Under the pieces are notes generated by a model. That model ran no database searches, was not told the origin of the DNA, and saw only the letters and a list, made by a program, of their open reading frames with translations. A DNA stretch of 64,000 bases from Paraburkholderia panacisoli. Its GTDB lineage: Bacteria > Pseudomonadota > Gammaproteobacteria > Burkholderiales > Burkholderiaceae. Made by a program: the position numbers and the translations under genes. The stretch covers positions 1-64,000 of the forward strand of contig NZ_VTUZ01000038.1 in NCBI RefSeq assembly GCF_008369935.1, written 5' to 3'. The first letter of the stretch is position 1. The number at the start of each line of letters is the position of its first letter. This document shows positions 8,067 through 15,967 of this stretch, in pieces.

Positions 8067-8975
8067 GTGATTAAAGTGCCCGCGAAGTTTTCTGCGGTGG
8101 TTGCGCTCGCATGCTTGCTGGCCTCGAACGCCGAGGCAACCGAGAATGGTCAGATCAGTTACCCTGTTGGCGTCAATACCGTATTGAACGGAATTTTGCC
8201 ACCGCCTGGTGAAACCCAGTTTTACAATTACACGCTCTACTACGATGCCGGAAAGTTCGCTGGCCCGCATGGAGAAGGTCTCGTGCCCGGGTTCCAGTTG
8301 AAGGCGTTTATTGACGCCCCGCGTATCGTTCACACATGGGGCACTAAATTTGGCCCCTTTACTCTGTCTAGTGGCGTAATCGTCCCGCTCGTTCATATTC
8401 GGACGGACACGCCAGGCGGCAGCGACAAGCGCAATGGAATTGGAGACATCATCGTTGAGCCCTTGTACATCGGTTATTCAAATCCATCGCGATCATTCTT
8501 CGCCTACCTCACCACCGAAATTTCAGTGCCGAGCGGGTCCTACTCGCCGAACCGAGTGGCGAACACTGGCCGGAATGTATATGCGCTAACGCCGCAACTC
8601 AGTACGACATGGTTCCCCACGCCCGCAGTTGAAGTCTCTACCACCACGCTCGTAGAAATCAGTTCACCGAATTCAGCGACTCGATATCACTCTGGCGCTG
8701 TTGCAGCACTTGAGTATCTTGTTGGCTATTCGCTTAACAGCAAGTTCCAGCTCGGACTTCAGGGATATGTGCTGAAGCAGTTCACCGATGACAAGGTCGA
8801 CGGCATGCCCGTAGCAGGGGGTGGGTTTCGCGGAAAAGCTATCGCAGTCGGGCCGCAACTACGATACATGTGGTCGCCGGCGGCCGGCATTGTGTTCAAG
8901 TATCAGCGCGAGTTCGACGTGCAGAATCGGCCGCAAGGCAACAAGTATTGGGTTGAACTGTGCTTCCCTCTTTGA
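8067..8975 (+). CDS. outer-membrane transporter of the phenol-degradation (MetA-pathway) type
   Basis: A 302-residue exported protein. GTG 8067 follows GGAGGAG closely, and the first about 24 residues form a signal peptide (charged VIKVPAK, hydrophobic AVVALACLLAS, cleavage near EA-TE). The mature part is rich in alternating aromatic beta-strands, with GDIIVEPLYIGYS, AYLTTEISVPSG and a C-terminal KYQREFDVQNRPQGNKYWVELCF. These match the Phenol_MetA_deg (SphA-like) family of putative outer-membrane uptake channels common in aromatic clusters. Likely role is uptake of the hydrophobic substrate. Confidence 0.75.
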   Translation: MIKVPAKFSAVVALACLLASNAEATENGQISYPVGVNTVLNGILPPPGETQFYNYTLYYDAGKFAGPHGEGLVPGFQLKAFIDAPRIVHTWGTKFGPFTLSSGVIVPLVHIRTDTPGGSDKRNGIGDIIVEPLYIGYSNPSRSFFAYLTTEISVPSGSYSPNRVANTGRNVYALTPQLSTTWFPTPAVEVSTTTLVEISSPNSATRYHSGAVAALEYLVGYSLNSKFQLGLQGYVLKQFTDDKVDGMPVAGGGFRGKAIAVGPQLRYMWSPAAGIVFKYQREFDVQNRPQGNKYWVELCFPL

Positions 8976-9094
8976 TCGCAATGCTGCGTCACAGCCTCGG
9001 TCCGCAATTGTTTGAGCAACAGTTGTTGGCGGGTGATATCAGCCCGTGTAACCAGCAGCATTCCGGATGTAGCTGTCTGTCAAGCTAAGGACCA

Positions 9095-9653
9095 CTAATA
9101 AAACTCCTCAACGAATCGGGAGCAGATGACAGCGCAGGCGAGCCTGGGCTGAGCGAGATGGATATCGGGGCGACGGTCGAAGCGCATGCGCAGTTTGCCG
9201 AAGCCGGCAAGCTGCGCATGCGTGCGCTCGACAACCCAGCGATGTTTGCCAAGGCGGTCGTTGTTGGCAGATGCCTCGCTTGCGCAGATGCCGACGGCTC
9301 CTTGCGATGTCGTACCCCTTGTCGGCGTGCAGTTTGTCAGGGCGGCTTCGCAGTCGGCCGGGCAGGCATGGCACCGCCGGTATTGCATCGAGCAGGTCTT
9401 CGAAGGCAACCGAGTCGTGCCGATTGGAACCGGTCACGGCCGGCGCCAAAGGAACGCCGCGCCGGTCTACGGCGACGTGGTGTCGTTTGCTGCCAGGTTT
9501 GCCGCGATCCGTGGGGTTCGGGCGCATTGACGGTCGCGGCGCGAGCGGGCGCCGGCCACGGCAATGGCGGTCATTGGGGGCGTTCGACCGTGGCACTGCG
9601 CGCACCCCTTGCAGTACCATCGATGGAAAGCACACACCATTGGCCCAACCCAA
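9095..9653 (-). pseudogene. IS5-family transposase remnant, frameshifted
   Basis: Minus-strand frames carry NPTDRGKPGSKRHHVAVDRRG, PDKLHADKGYD and RRHLRKRGI, then in a different frame KHRWVVERTHAQL, FGKLRMRFDRRPDIH. This is the DDE core and C-terminal signature of IS5-type transposases, split by a frameshift near 9300. The N-terminal third is missing. Its 5' side abuts the LysR gene that starts at 9673 in the other direction. Confidence 0.8.
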
Positions 9654-9672
9654 CCGCTATCAAGGCAGCCAG

Positions 9673-10584
9673 ATGCTGGACCTGAAAGACGTTTTTCACT
9701 TCGTGCAAGTGGTCGACCGCGGTGGTTTTACGTCTGCCGGCAACAGCCTGGGGCTGCCCAAGTCCACGTTAAGTCACAGGGTCAAGGAGCTGGAGGCTTC
9801 GCTGGGCGTTCGCCTGATCAACCGGACCTCGCGCCAGTTTGCCTTGACCGACGTAGGCGCTGAGTTCTACCAGTACGCTGTCGCCTTGCTGCAGAGCGCC
9901 GACGTCGCGGAACAGGCAATGCGCCAGAGGCTCGCGGAACCCAGCGGGATCATTCGCGTGACGGTAGCGGTCGAGCTTGCGCAGTTTGCGCTGCGCCAGG
10001 TCCTGCCGACCTTCCTGAGCAGCCATCCCAAGGTCAGCATCGTGGAAATCGCCACGGACAGGCTCGTCGACGTTGTCGGCGAGGGCTTCGACCTGGCGCT
10101 GCGCGGACATACCTCGGCACTGCAGGATTCCAACCTGGTCCAACGGCCCATTGTCAGGGCGCCATGGTACCTGTTTGCGGGTGCCGACTACCTCGAACGG
10201 ATGCCACGCCTGGAGGAACCGGAGCAACTTGCATCCCATGCCATCGTCTCGATGGTGCGCAAAGGGCCGCTGCAGTGGCAACTGCGCGGCCCCGACGACA
10301 GGCTCGTCATCCTCCCGATCGAGCCAAGATTCCAGAGCAACAGCATGATGTCCCTGAAGGAGGCAGCCTGCGCCAACGTTGGCGTGGCAGCCCTGCCCGG
10401 GTATATCTGCCGGTCCGAGCTGCAGGCTGGCGTGCTGCGGCAAGTACTGCCCGGCTGGATCGCCGCGGATGCGCGCATCTCCGCCCTCATGCCCTATCGG
10501 ACCGGACTGCTTCCCGCGGTGCGGTCGCTGGTCGATTTCCTCGCCGCAGAGCTGCCCAAGGTCACCGCGTTCGACGGCCGCTGA
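9673..10584 (+). CDS. LysR-family transcriptional regulator
   Basis: A 303-residue LTTR. The N-terminal winged helix-turn-helix reads DVFHFVQVVDRGGFTSAGNS then LGLPKSTLSHRVKELEASLG (about residues 5-45), followed by an effector-binding domain with ALRGHTSALQDSNLVQR and GVAALPGYICRSE. The ATG at 9673 follows AAGGCAGCCAG. It sits 177 bases upstream of operon copy B in the same direction and is the best candidate regulator of that operon. The IS5 scar directly upstream may have replaced its original promoter. Confidence 0.85.
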   Translation: MLDLKDVFHFVQVVDRGGFTSAGNSLGLPKSTLSHRVKELEASLGVRLINRTSRQFALTDVGAEFYQYAVALLQSADVAEQAMRQRLAEPSGIIRVTVAVELAQFALRQVLPTFLSSHPKVSIVEIATDRLVDVVGEGFDLALRGHTSALQDSNLVQRPIVRAPWYLFAGADYLERMPRLEEPEQLASHAIVSMVRKGPLQWQLRGPDDRLVILPIEPRFQSNSMMSLKEAACANVGVAALPGYICRSELQAGVLRQVLPGWIAADARISALMPYRTGLLPAVRSLVDFLAAELPKVTAFDGR

Positions 10585-10616
10585 CCCGGCACTACCTCCT
10601 CTCGCTCGAATGCTAC

Positions 10617-10641
10617 GCGGGCCACGCCCCGTGTGGCCCGC
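10617..10641 (+). terminator. hairpin after LysR gene
   Basis: A 9-bp perfect stem (GCGGGCCAC / GTGGCCCGC) with a 7-base loop lies 32 bases after the LysR stop. No T-run follows, so it is only a candidate terminator separating the regulator from operon copy B. Confidence 0.45.
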
Positions 10642-10761
10642 CGGGCGTTCCATATTCGTGGACGCTGTGTTCGGCGCCAGCCAGCTTCCAAGACCGAGCC
10701 GATCAACTATCGTTTCCTCCCAGGGATAAGCCAACCGCAACGTCACCATGGAGTGGAATAC

Positions 10762-10863
10762 ATGAACCAGCTGAACTGCCTGCCACAAGACGCGATCTTC
10801 CGGGGCCACGACATACTGCCGACGGCTGTCGTGTCGCTCGACCAGCATGGCATCCGGCGCCCA
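10762..10863 (+). pseudogene. maleylacetate reductase N-terminal remnant (copy B)
   Basis: The first 34 codons after ATG 10762 (MNQLNCLPQ, GH, L.T, GIRRP) match the N-terminus of the intact reductase at 6944-5826 (MNQLKCLPQ, GH, L.T, GIRRP), with about 19 of 34 identities. Similarity stops after IRRP and the frame continues straight into the amidase. The ribosome-binding site (GGAGTGGAATAC) also resembles the one before the intact copy. Confidence 0.8.
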
Positions 10864-12231
10864 TCCCGAACGACGGCCCCGCATTCCATGGGCTTGCGCA
10901 ACGCGCTGGATGCCCTTGCCACGCGGCAGATCACCGCGACGGCATTGACGGAGCAGGCACTCGAACGCGCGGAAGCCAGCAAGCAGCTGCTCAATGCATT
11001 CTCGGCGATCGATTGGGACCGTGCGCTGAAGGCGGCCGCGGAAAGCGATCGCCGCTATGGCGAAAGCCGGCAGCGGGCATTGGAAGGACTGCCCATCGCG
11101 GTCAAGGATCTGATCGACACCAAGGGCATGGAGACCCGCTACGGTTCCGCAGCCTATCTCGGCCATCTGCCCCACGCCGATGCCGACATCGTGAAAGCAC
11201 TGGTGGAACGCGGCGCGATCATCATCGGCAAGACTACCACGCACGAATTCGCGTGGGGCGTGACAACCGCCAGCGCCAGGTTTGGCGATACCCTGAATCC
11301 GCTGGACCATGCGCGCATACCCGGGGGTTCCAGTGGTGGCGCCGCGGCGGCGATTGCGCACGGTGCCATCAGGGCGGGCGTGGGCACGGATACCGGCGGC
11401 TCGGTCCGGATTCCCGCCGCGCTGTGCGGTATCGTCGGATACAAGCCCACGCTCGGCACGTTATCCACGCGCGGCGTGTTCCCCCTGGCGCCCACTTGCG
11501 ACCACGTTGGTCTGCTCGGCGAGCAGGTCGATGACGTGCTGTTGCTCGCCGATGCCATGGACATCAAGGTTCCCGAGAGCGATGCGTGGCTGTCCGCACG
11601 GCTGGGCGTCATTCGTGACATCGCACCGGTTCCACTCAGTCCGGAAATTGCGGCGGCATTTGATGGCGCGATGAAGCGGCTGGCGCAAGATTTTGCCTGC
11701 GTGAACGTCAGCACGTCCGGTCTGTTCGATGCGGTATTCGGTGCCTTCGCGAGCATCGTCCTGATCGAAGGCGGCATCGAGCATTTCCGCCGCAACGACT
11801 GGGACCGTATCTCGACGCGCTACAACCCGGAAACCGTCGACCGGTTGAAACGCGCCGAAACCATGGACCTGCGCGCCTATGCGGCGGCCCAGCAGACCAG
11901 GCGAAGTTTCACGACAAGGCTGCACGAGGTGATGTCGACGGTTGACTATCTCGTGCTGCCGACATGCCCGTGCACCGCACCGCATCTCGATGCCGGCACC
12001 GTGAGCATTGGCGCCTGGACCGGCACGGTCCGAGAGGCGCTGATGACCTATACGGCACCGTTCAATGTCGCGGGATTTCCTGCCATTTCGATTCCTCTCG
12101 CGACCGGCGAACGCAGCCTTCCCGCTGCATTGCAGATCGTTGCGAAGCCCGGCGACGACGGTGCGCTGCTGCAGATCGCACAGCAGATGGAGCTGATGCT
12201 CCGAACGGGCAGCGCCCACAAGCGTCGATAG
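10762..12231 (+). CDS. amidase-signature family hydrolase with reductase-derived N-terminus (copy B)
   Basis: A 489-residue frame. About residues 1-34 derive from a maleylacetate reductase; residues about 44 to the end are a complete amidase-signature enzyme. The Ser-cisSer-Lys triad is visible as Lys115 (PIAVKD), Ser190 (PGGSSGGAAAA) and Ser214 (GTDTGGSVRIPAALCG). The family hydrolyses carboxamides or anilides to acid plus ammonia or amine. The fusion is in frame and uses the reductase ribosome-binding site, so it is probably expressed. The remnant in copy A shows the ancestral amidase began with about a dozen different residues before GLR. An internal start at Met43 is possible. It may release an aromatic amine or acid entering this pathway (inference). 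Confidence 0.85.
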   Translation: MNQLNCLPQDAIFRGHDILPTAVVSLDQHGIRRPSRTTAPHSMGLRNALDALATRQITATALTEQALERAEASKQLLNAFSAIDWDRALKAAAESDRRYGESRQRALEGLPIAVKDLIDTKGMETRYGSAAYLGHLPHADADIVKALVERGAIIIGKTTTHEFAWGVTTASARFGDTLNPLDHARIPGGSSGGAAAAIAHGAIRAGVGTDTGGSVRIPAALCGIVGYKPTLGTLSTRGVFPLAPTCDHVGLLGEQVDDVLLLADAMDIKVPESDAWLSARLGVIRDIAPVPLSPEIAAAFDGAMKRLAQDFACVNVSTSGLFDAVFGAFASIVLIEGGIEHFRRNDWDRISTRYNPETVDRLKRAETMDLRAYAAAQQTRRSFTTRLHEVMSTVDYLVLPTCPCTAPHLDAGTVSIGAWTGTVREALMTYTAPFNVAGFPAISIPLATGERSLPAALQIVAKPGDDGALLQIAQQMELMLRTGSAHKRR

Positions 12232-12259
12232 ACGTCAACCCCACTACCAGGAGACAACG

Positions 12260-12310
12260 ATGAACGATACCGCCAAACCTGAGTGCCAGGAAATCAGCAA
12301 TGAGCCATGA
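12260..12310 (+). pseudogene. TDO-like gene remnant, 16 codons (copy B)
   Basis: A mini-frame MNDTAKPECQEISNEP with a good AGGAG site begins with the same residues as the TDO-like gene of copy A (VNDTVKP). After these codons it ends at TGA 12308-12310, overlapping the transferase start at 12300. It is the stub of a deleted TDO-like gene, again keeping start/stop overlap with the next gene. Confidence 0.75.
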
Positions 12311-13343
12311 CAAATTGATGAATATGACGGCCGGTGCCCGTGCCGCCATCGCGGACCCCGCGCGAATCTCTCTTGTGGGTAGTGACGCCAGCCCGCGCTT
12401 CGAACTGTTCCACGCGGCCAGTTCGCTCTGCTCACAGAAAGTGCGCACGGTATTGTTCGAGAAGCAGTTGCCGTACCGTTCGAACAATATGATGATCCTC
12501 GGTTCGATGGGTCCGGAGGGCGTGGTTCCAGCCGAGCACTACCATCCGCCTTACGTCCGACTGCGGTTGCTTGCAGGCCGGGAAGTGGGACGGGACCTTG
12601 TCAGCGGCTATAGCGGGCGTACTTCGGTGGAGACCGAAGGCTTTGATCCCTGCGTGGTCCCGTTGCTTGTGGACTACGAGGCTGGCCGTGTCATTGCCGA
12701 TTCCAAACGGATCTGCTGCTATCTCGATGCGGTGTCGCGCGATCCCGTTGATCTCGTGCCGGAGGATGCCGATGTGCGTGTCCACGTGATGCACCAGGTG
12801 AGCATCGTCGATCAGATCCCGAACGGCACCTTGCTCTACGGCTTTCATCCCGATGCCGACCTGCGGCCTGAAGCGCTAAAGACGGCGATGGAAACGGTCT
12901 ACGACTACAAGATCAAGGCGCTCGAAGCCATGATTGACGCCAATGCCGACGATGCGGAGCTCGTTGCGGCCTATCGCGCGAAGATCGCGAAGGAGCGGGG
13001 CGGCAAGTCGGTCTGCCACGATGCGGGATTTCAGCGCGCCGCACGTCAGCACGTCGCGGGCCTCTTGACGGACCTCGACCATGCGCTTGGTTCGTCATCT
13101 CCGTATTTCAGGGGGGAATCATTCTCGCTCGGCGATGTGCTGTGGGGTGTCAACCTGGTCCGGATGGCATATCTGGGGCTTGCGTCGATGTGGGAAAACC
13201 TGCCCAACGTCGAGCGATATGTTGATGCGCTGGCCAAGTGTCCGTCCCTGTGCACCGAAGCGGTCCAGGCCACGGTCGATTCCATGCCGCCTTCGCGCTA
13301 TATGCATGTCATTGCCGGCTGCGGGGAGGTGGTGCCGGTGTAG
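12300..13343 (+). CDS. LinD-like glutathione-dependent reductive dehalogenase / transferase (copy B)
   Basis: A 347-residue glutathione-transferase-fold protein resembling LinD, the glutathione-dependent reductive dehalogenase for chlorohydroquinones. The N-terminal domain has PRFELFHAASSLCSQKVRT with Cys44 at the position of the catalytic Cys in LinD/PcpC (SVCSVKVR). It continues with YVRLRL, TSVETEGFDPCVVPLLVDY and RVIADSKRICCYLD, the glutathione-binding region. The C-terminal helical domain has SLGDVLWGVNLVRMAYLG. Expected role is glutathione-dependent removal of a halogen (or similar group) from a substituted hydroquinone before ring cleavage. Starts at 12300 or 12318 are possible. Last intact gene of copy B. 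Confidence 0.8.
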   Translation: MSHDKLMNMTAGARAAIADPARISLVGSDASPRFELFHAASSLCSQKVRTVLFEKQLPYRSNNMMILGSMGPEGVVPAEHYHPPYVRLRLLAGREVGRDLVSGYSGRTSVETEGFDPCVVPLLVDYEAGRVIADSKRICCYLDAVSRDPVDLVPEDADVRVHVMHQVSIVDQIPNGTLLYGFHPDADLRPEALKTAMETVYDYKIKALEAMIDANADDAELVAAYRAKIAKERGGKSVCHDAGFQRAARQHVAGLLTDLDHALGSSSPYFRGESFSLGDVLWGVNLVRMAYLGLASMWENLPNVERYVDALAKCPSLCTEAVQATVDSMPPSRYMHVIAGCGEVVPV

Positions 13344-13344
13344 T

Positions 13345-13390
13345 CCTCCAGCCGCAGGCACCGGTCAATGCCGGTGCCTGCGGCTGGAGG
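13345..13390 (+). terminator. long hairpin after transferase gene
   Basis: A 20-bp perfect inverted repeat (arms 13345-13364 and 13371-13390, 6-base loop TCAATG) begins two bases after the stop codon of the transferase. No T-run follows. It is probably the transcription terminator or mRNA-stabilising structure of operon copy B; the CoA-transferase remnant begins right after its right arm. Confidence 0.65.
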
Positions 13391-13835
13391 GGAATGGGCC
13401 AACACCGGCTTCGGCACGCTGATCGCCGAGGGCAAGGAAACCCGCCAGTTCGGCGAGCACCGCTACGTGCTCGAACACTCGCTGACGGCCGACGTCACGC
13501 TGGTCAAGGCATGCAAGGCCGACAAATCGGGCAACCTGATCTACCGGCGCACCGCGCGCCACTTCAATCCGATGTGCGCGATGGATCTGGTGGTGGGCAT
13601 CAAGCGCGTGGTCGTGCTGATGGAGCACGTCGCGAACGGCGATCAGCACAAGATTCTCGAAGAATGCACTTTGCCGCTAACGGGCGTGGGCGTCGTGGAT
13701 CGGATCATCACGGATCTGGGCGTGATCGATGTCAGCGACAACGGCCTGAAGCTCGTCGAGCTGGCCGATGGCGTGACGGTCGAGGAAATTCAGCAGAAAA
13801 CCGGCGCGCCGCTCGATGTCGGGAGTGCGGCTTGA
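13391..13835 (+). pseudogene. 3-oxoacid (3-oxoadipate?) CoA-transferase, collapsed A/B subunit fragment
   Basis: The first part (NTGFGTLIAEGKETRQFGEH, YVLEHSLTADVTLVKACKAD, GNLIYRRTARHFNPM) is the C-terminal region of a CoA-transferase subunit A. It jumps directly into subunit B sequence (AMDLVVGIKRVVVLMEHVA, HKILEECTLPLTGVGVVDRI, TVEEIQQKTGAPL). The start of A, the A/B junction and the N-terminal part of B, including the active-site Glu, are lost. Such enzymes (PcaIJ/ScoAB) convert 3-oxoadipate to 3-oxoadipyl-CoA, the step after maleylacetate reductase, so it was probably part of this pathway. Confidence 0.85.
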
Positions 13836-14348
13836 CCTGCTCTTCGCAACATTCCTGCTTCCCGGCGACGGTCAGCCAGGAGGAACTGCATTTTCGCCGG
13901 ATCGATACGATGAAAGCGGGACGGACCATCTATAAAGAGGCGGGTCCAGCCAATCACAGCCAGAGGTGCTGTTCGATCACATATGCCAACCGTATCCGGC
14001 AGCACGTGGGCCATGTCCGGCCATTGACCAATCGAGGACCTCGGCCCCTCGGACGTCTCTTATATCCTGTCAACGGGCATCGAGTGCTGCCTTCGCTCTC
14101 TCCACGCGGCTACCATTCGGCGGTGTTTCAATACGTTCGGTTCGATTGGGGATTTCGACCGTGAAGCTCGCTTTTTGGCCGTGAATGCCCGCCCATCGCC
14201 TTGACCAATGGAACCGCAATCGCTTGATTTCTGTAGATCAAAAGCGCAATGTCGAACGTCTCGGTGCGTTGTCCCATCCGTGGCAAAATGCAACTGCCAG
14301 CACGCTGTTCGGGCGGCGCTTGTGCCAAACGCGAGAGGAAGTCTGTTC
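13836..14348. other. intergenic, no recognisable gene
   Basis: About 510 bases with only unsupported short frames. It includes the promoter region of the ECF sigma factor gene; no ECF-type promoter could be assigned by eye. Confidence 0.45.
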
Positions 14349-15230
14349 ATGGACGACGACGCGCATGCCTTTAACGGGCTCCGCCCCCGATTGCAGAAGA
14401 TTGCCTATCGAATGCTGGGATCTGTGGCCGAAGCTGAAGATATCGTGCAGGACGTCTGGCTGCGTTGGCATGCGGCGGCCCGCGAGAGCATCGATAACGC
14501 GGAAGCGTGGCTCGTCGCGGTCACGACACGGATGTCCATCGACCGTCTGCGAGCGGCGAAGATTCAGCGCGAACACTACACGGGCATCTGGTTGCCCGAG
14601 CCGGAGATGACCCACTCACCGGCTACACCCGAAGAGGTCACGGAGCGTGCAGACGACGTCTCTGTGGCATTTCTGGCGCTGCTCGAGCGGCTGATGCCGG
14701 AAGCGCGGGCAGCCTTCCTGCTCCGCGAGGTGTTCGACGCGGACTACGGCGAAGTCGCTGAGGCCATCGGCAAGACGGAGGCGGCGTGCCGGCAACTGGT
14801 AAGCCGTGCAAAAGCGCAACTACGCGACGAACGCCCGCGCTACGAAGTGCCGCGCGAGACGCATCTTCGCCTCCTGCGGACCTTCGCGCAGGCGCTGGAG
14901 GGCGGCGACTTCCATGCGATCAACGCGTTGCTGGCCGAAGACGCGATGCTGATTGGGGACGGCGGCGGCAAAGTCCCGAGCTCCCCACAACCGATGGTGG
15001 GGGGCCGGCGCATCGCGCAGCTTTTCTACGCGCCGTCGCTGCGTTACGGCAGCGAACTCAGCGTCAAGCTCGTGGTGCTCAACGGTCAGTGGGCGCTGCT
15101 GCGCTTTATCGAAGGCAAGCTCGAATCGGCACAGTCGTTCGAAACGGACGGCGAGCACATTGTTCGTATTCTTGTACAGCGCAACCCTGATAAGCTCGTA
15201 CGCATCGCGGCGGCACACTCCAACGGTTGA
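14349..15230 (+). CDS. ECF41-type RNA polymerase sigma factor with SnoaL-like C-terminal domain
   Basis: A 293-residue sigma factor. Region 2 has LRPRLQKIAYRMLGSVAEAE followed by DIVQDVWLRW, and region 4 has LMPEARAAFLLREVFDADYG then EVAEAIGKTEAACRQLVSRA. A further about 110 residues (RTFAQALEGGDFHAINALLA, LVRIAAAHSN) form the SnoaL-like domain that defines group ECF41 (SigJ-like). In that group the C-terminal domain acts as built-in regulator instead of an anti-sigma factor, and the usual neighbour is a carboxymuconolactone-decarboxylase-like or oxidoreductase gene, as found here at 15416. ATG 14349 was chosen because the sigma-2 domain starts right after it. Confidence 0.9.
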   Translation: MDDDAHAFNGLRPRLQKIAYRMLGSVAEAEDIVQDVWLRWHAAARESIDNAEAWLVAVTTRMSIDRLRAAKIQREHYTGIWLPEPEMTHSPATPEEVTERADDVSVAFLALLERLMPEARAAFLLREVFDADYGEVAEAIGKTEAACRQLVSRAKAQLRDERPRYEVPRETHLRLLRTFAQALEGGDFHAINALLAEDAMLIGDGGGKVPSSPQPMVGGRRIAQLFYAPSLRYGSELSVKLVVLNGQWALLRFIEGKLESAQSFETDGEHIVRILVQRNPDKLVRIAAAHSNG

Positions 15231-15415
15231 ACGCCGATCACTCTCGGGCGCGCACGCGCCTCGACTCGTTGATTGGTACCTCGCGTACAACACGGTGAGC
15301 CCGTTCGCACGCCTGCCGCGACACGCCGCGCCCACCTACGATGACTTCCTGCGGCCGATGGCCGCCAGCAGCGCCCGCGAAGCCCGGGTGCTCACAATCG
15401 TCGCCAGGAGAAATC

Positions 15416-15895
15416 ATGACGCAACGTATCAACTACATTCAGCAATCGCCGGATCTGTTCAAGAAGTTCCTCGAACTCCGCAATCTGCTGAAGGACAGCG
15501 CAATCGAAGAATCGATCCGTGATCTCGTGTCGATCCGGGCGTCGGAGCTCAATGGTTGTGGATTTTGCCTCGACATGCACGTGAAGGAAGCGCGCATCCA
15601 CGGCGAGCGGGAACTGCGCCTCCATCATCTCGCGACGTGGCGCGAATCGACGCGCTTTGCGCCACGCGAACGTGCCGCGCTCGCCTGGACGGAAGTGCTG
15701 ACGAAGCTTCCCGAACACGGCGTGCCCGACGATATCTATGAGCGCGTGCGTACCCAGTTTGCCGAGAAGGAACTGTCGGACCTGACGTTCGAAATCATGG
15801 CCATCAATGGATGGAACCGCACAAACGTCGCGTTCAAGACCGTGCCGGGTTCCGCGGACAAGGCGTTCGGCCTCGACAAGGCCAATCTCGCCTGA
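15416..15895 (+). CDS. carboxymuconolactone decarboxylase-like (AhpD-like) protein
   Basis: A 159-residue all-helical protein of the CMD/AhpD superfamily. The redox motif is ELNGCGFCLDMHVKEA, i.e. Cys48-x-x-Cys51 with His55, typical of AhpD-like alkylhydroperoxidase proteins. It also has ERELRLHHLATWRES and ERAALAWTEVLTKL. AGGAG precedes ATG 15416. As neighbour of an ECF41 factor it is the expected target gene. Likely role is thiol-dependent peroxide or electrophile detoxification; the substrate is unknown. Confidence 0.9.
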   Translation: MTQRINYIQQSPDLFKKFLELRNLLKDSAIEESIRDLVSIRASELNGCGFCLDMHVKEARIHGERELRLHHLATWRESTRFAPRERAALAWTEVLTKLPEHGVPDDIYERVRTQFAEKELSDLTFEIMAINGWNRTNVAFKTVPGSADKAFGLDKANLA

Positions 15896-15927
15896 TCGGC
15901 GGGCTTGTGCTGTCCGTCTTTATCTTC

Positions 15928-15943
15928 GGCCCGCGCGCGGGCC
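15928..15943 (+). promoter_or_regulatory. short GC palindrome between CMD and cupin genes
   Basis: A perfect 16-base palindrome GGCCCGCGCGCGGGCC lies in the 72-base gap between the two genes. It could attenuate read-through or stabilise the mRNA end; no T-run follows. Confidence 0.35.
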
Positions 15944-15967
15944 ACGTCATTTGAGGAACACACCACC

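Noticed and set aside
10164..11534. 456-codon open frame on the plus strand
   Set aside because: It overlaps the LysR and amidase genes out of frame and has no family motif.
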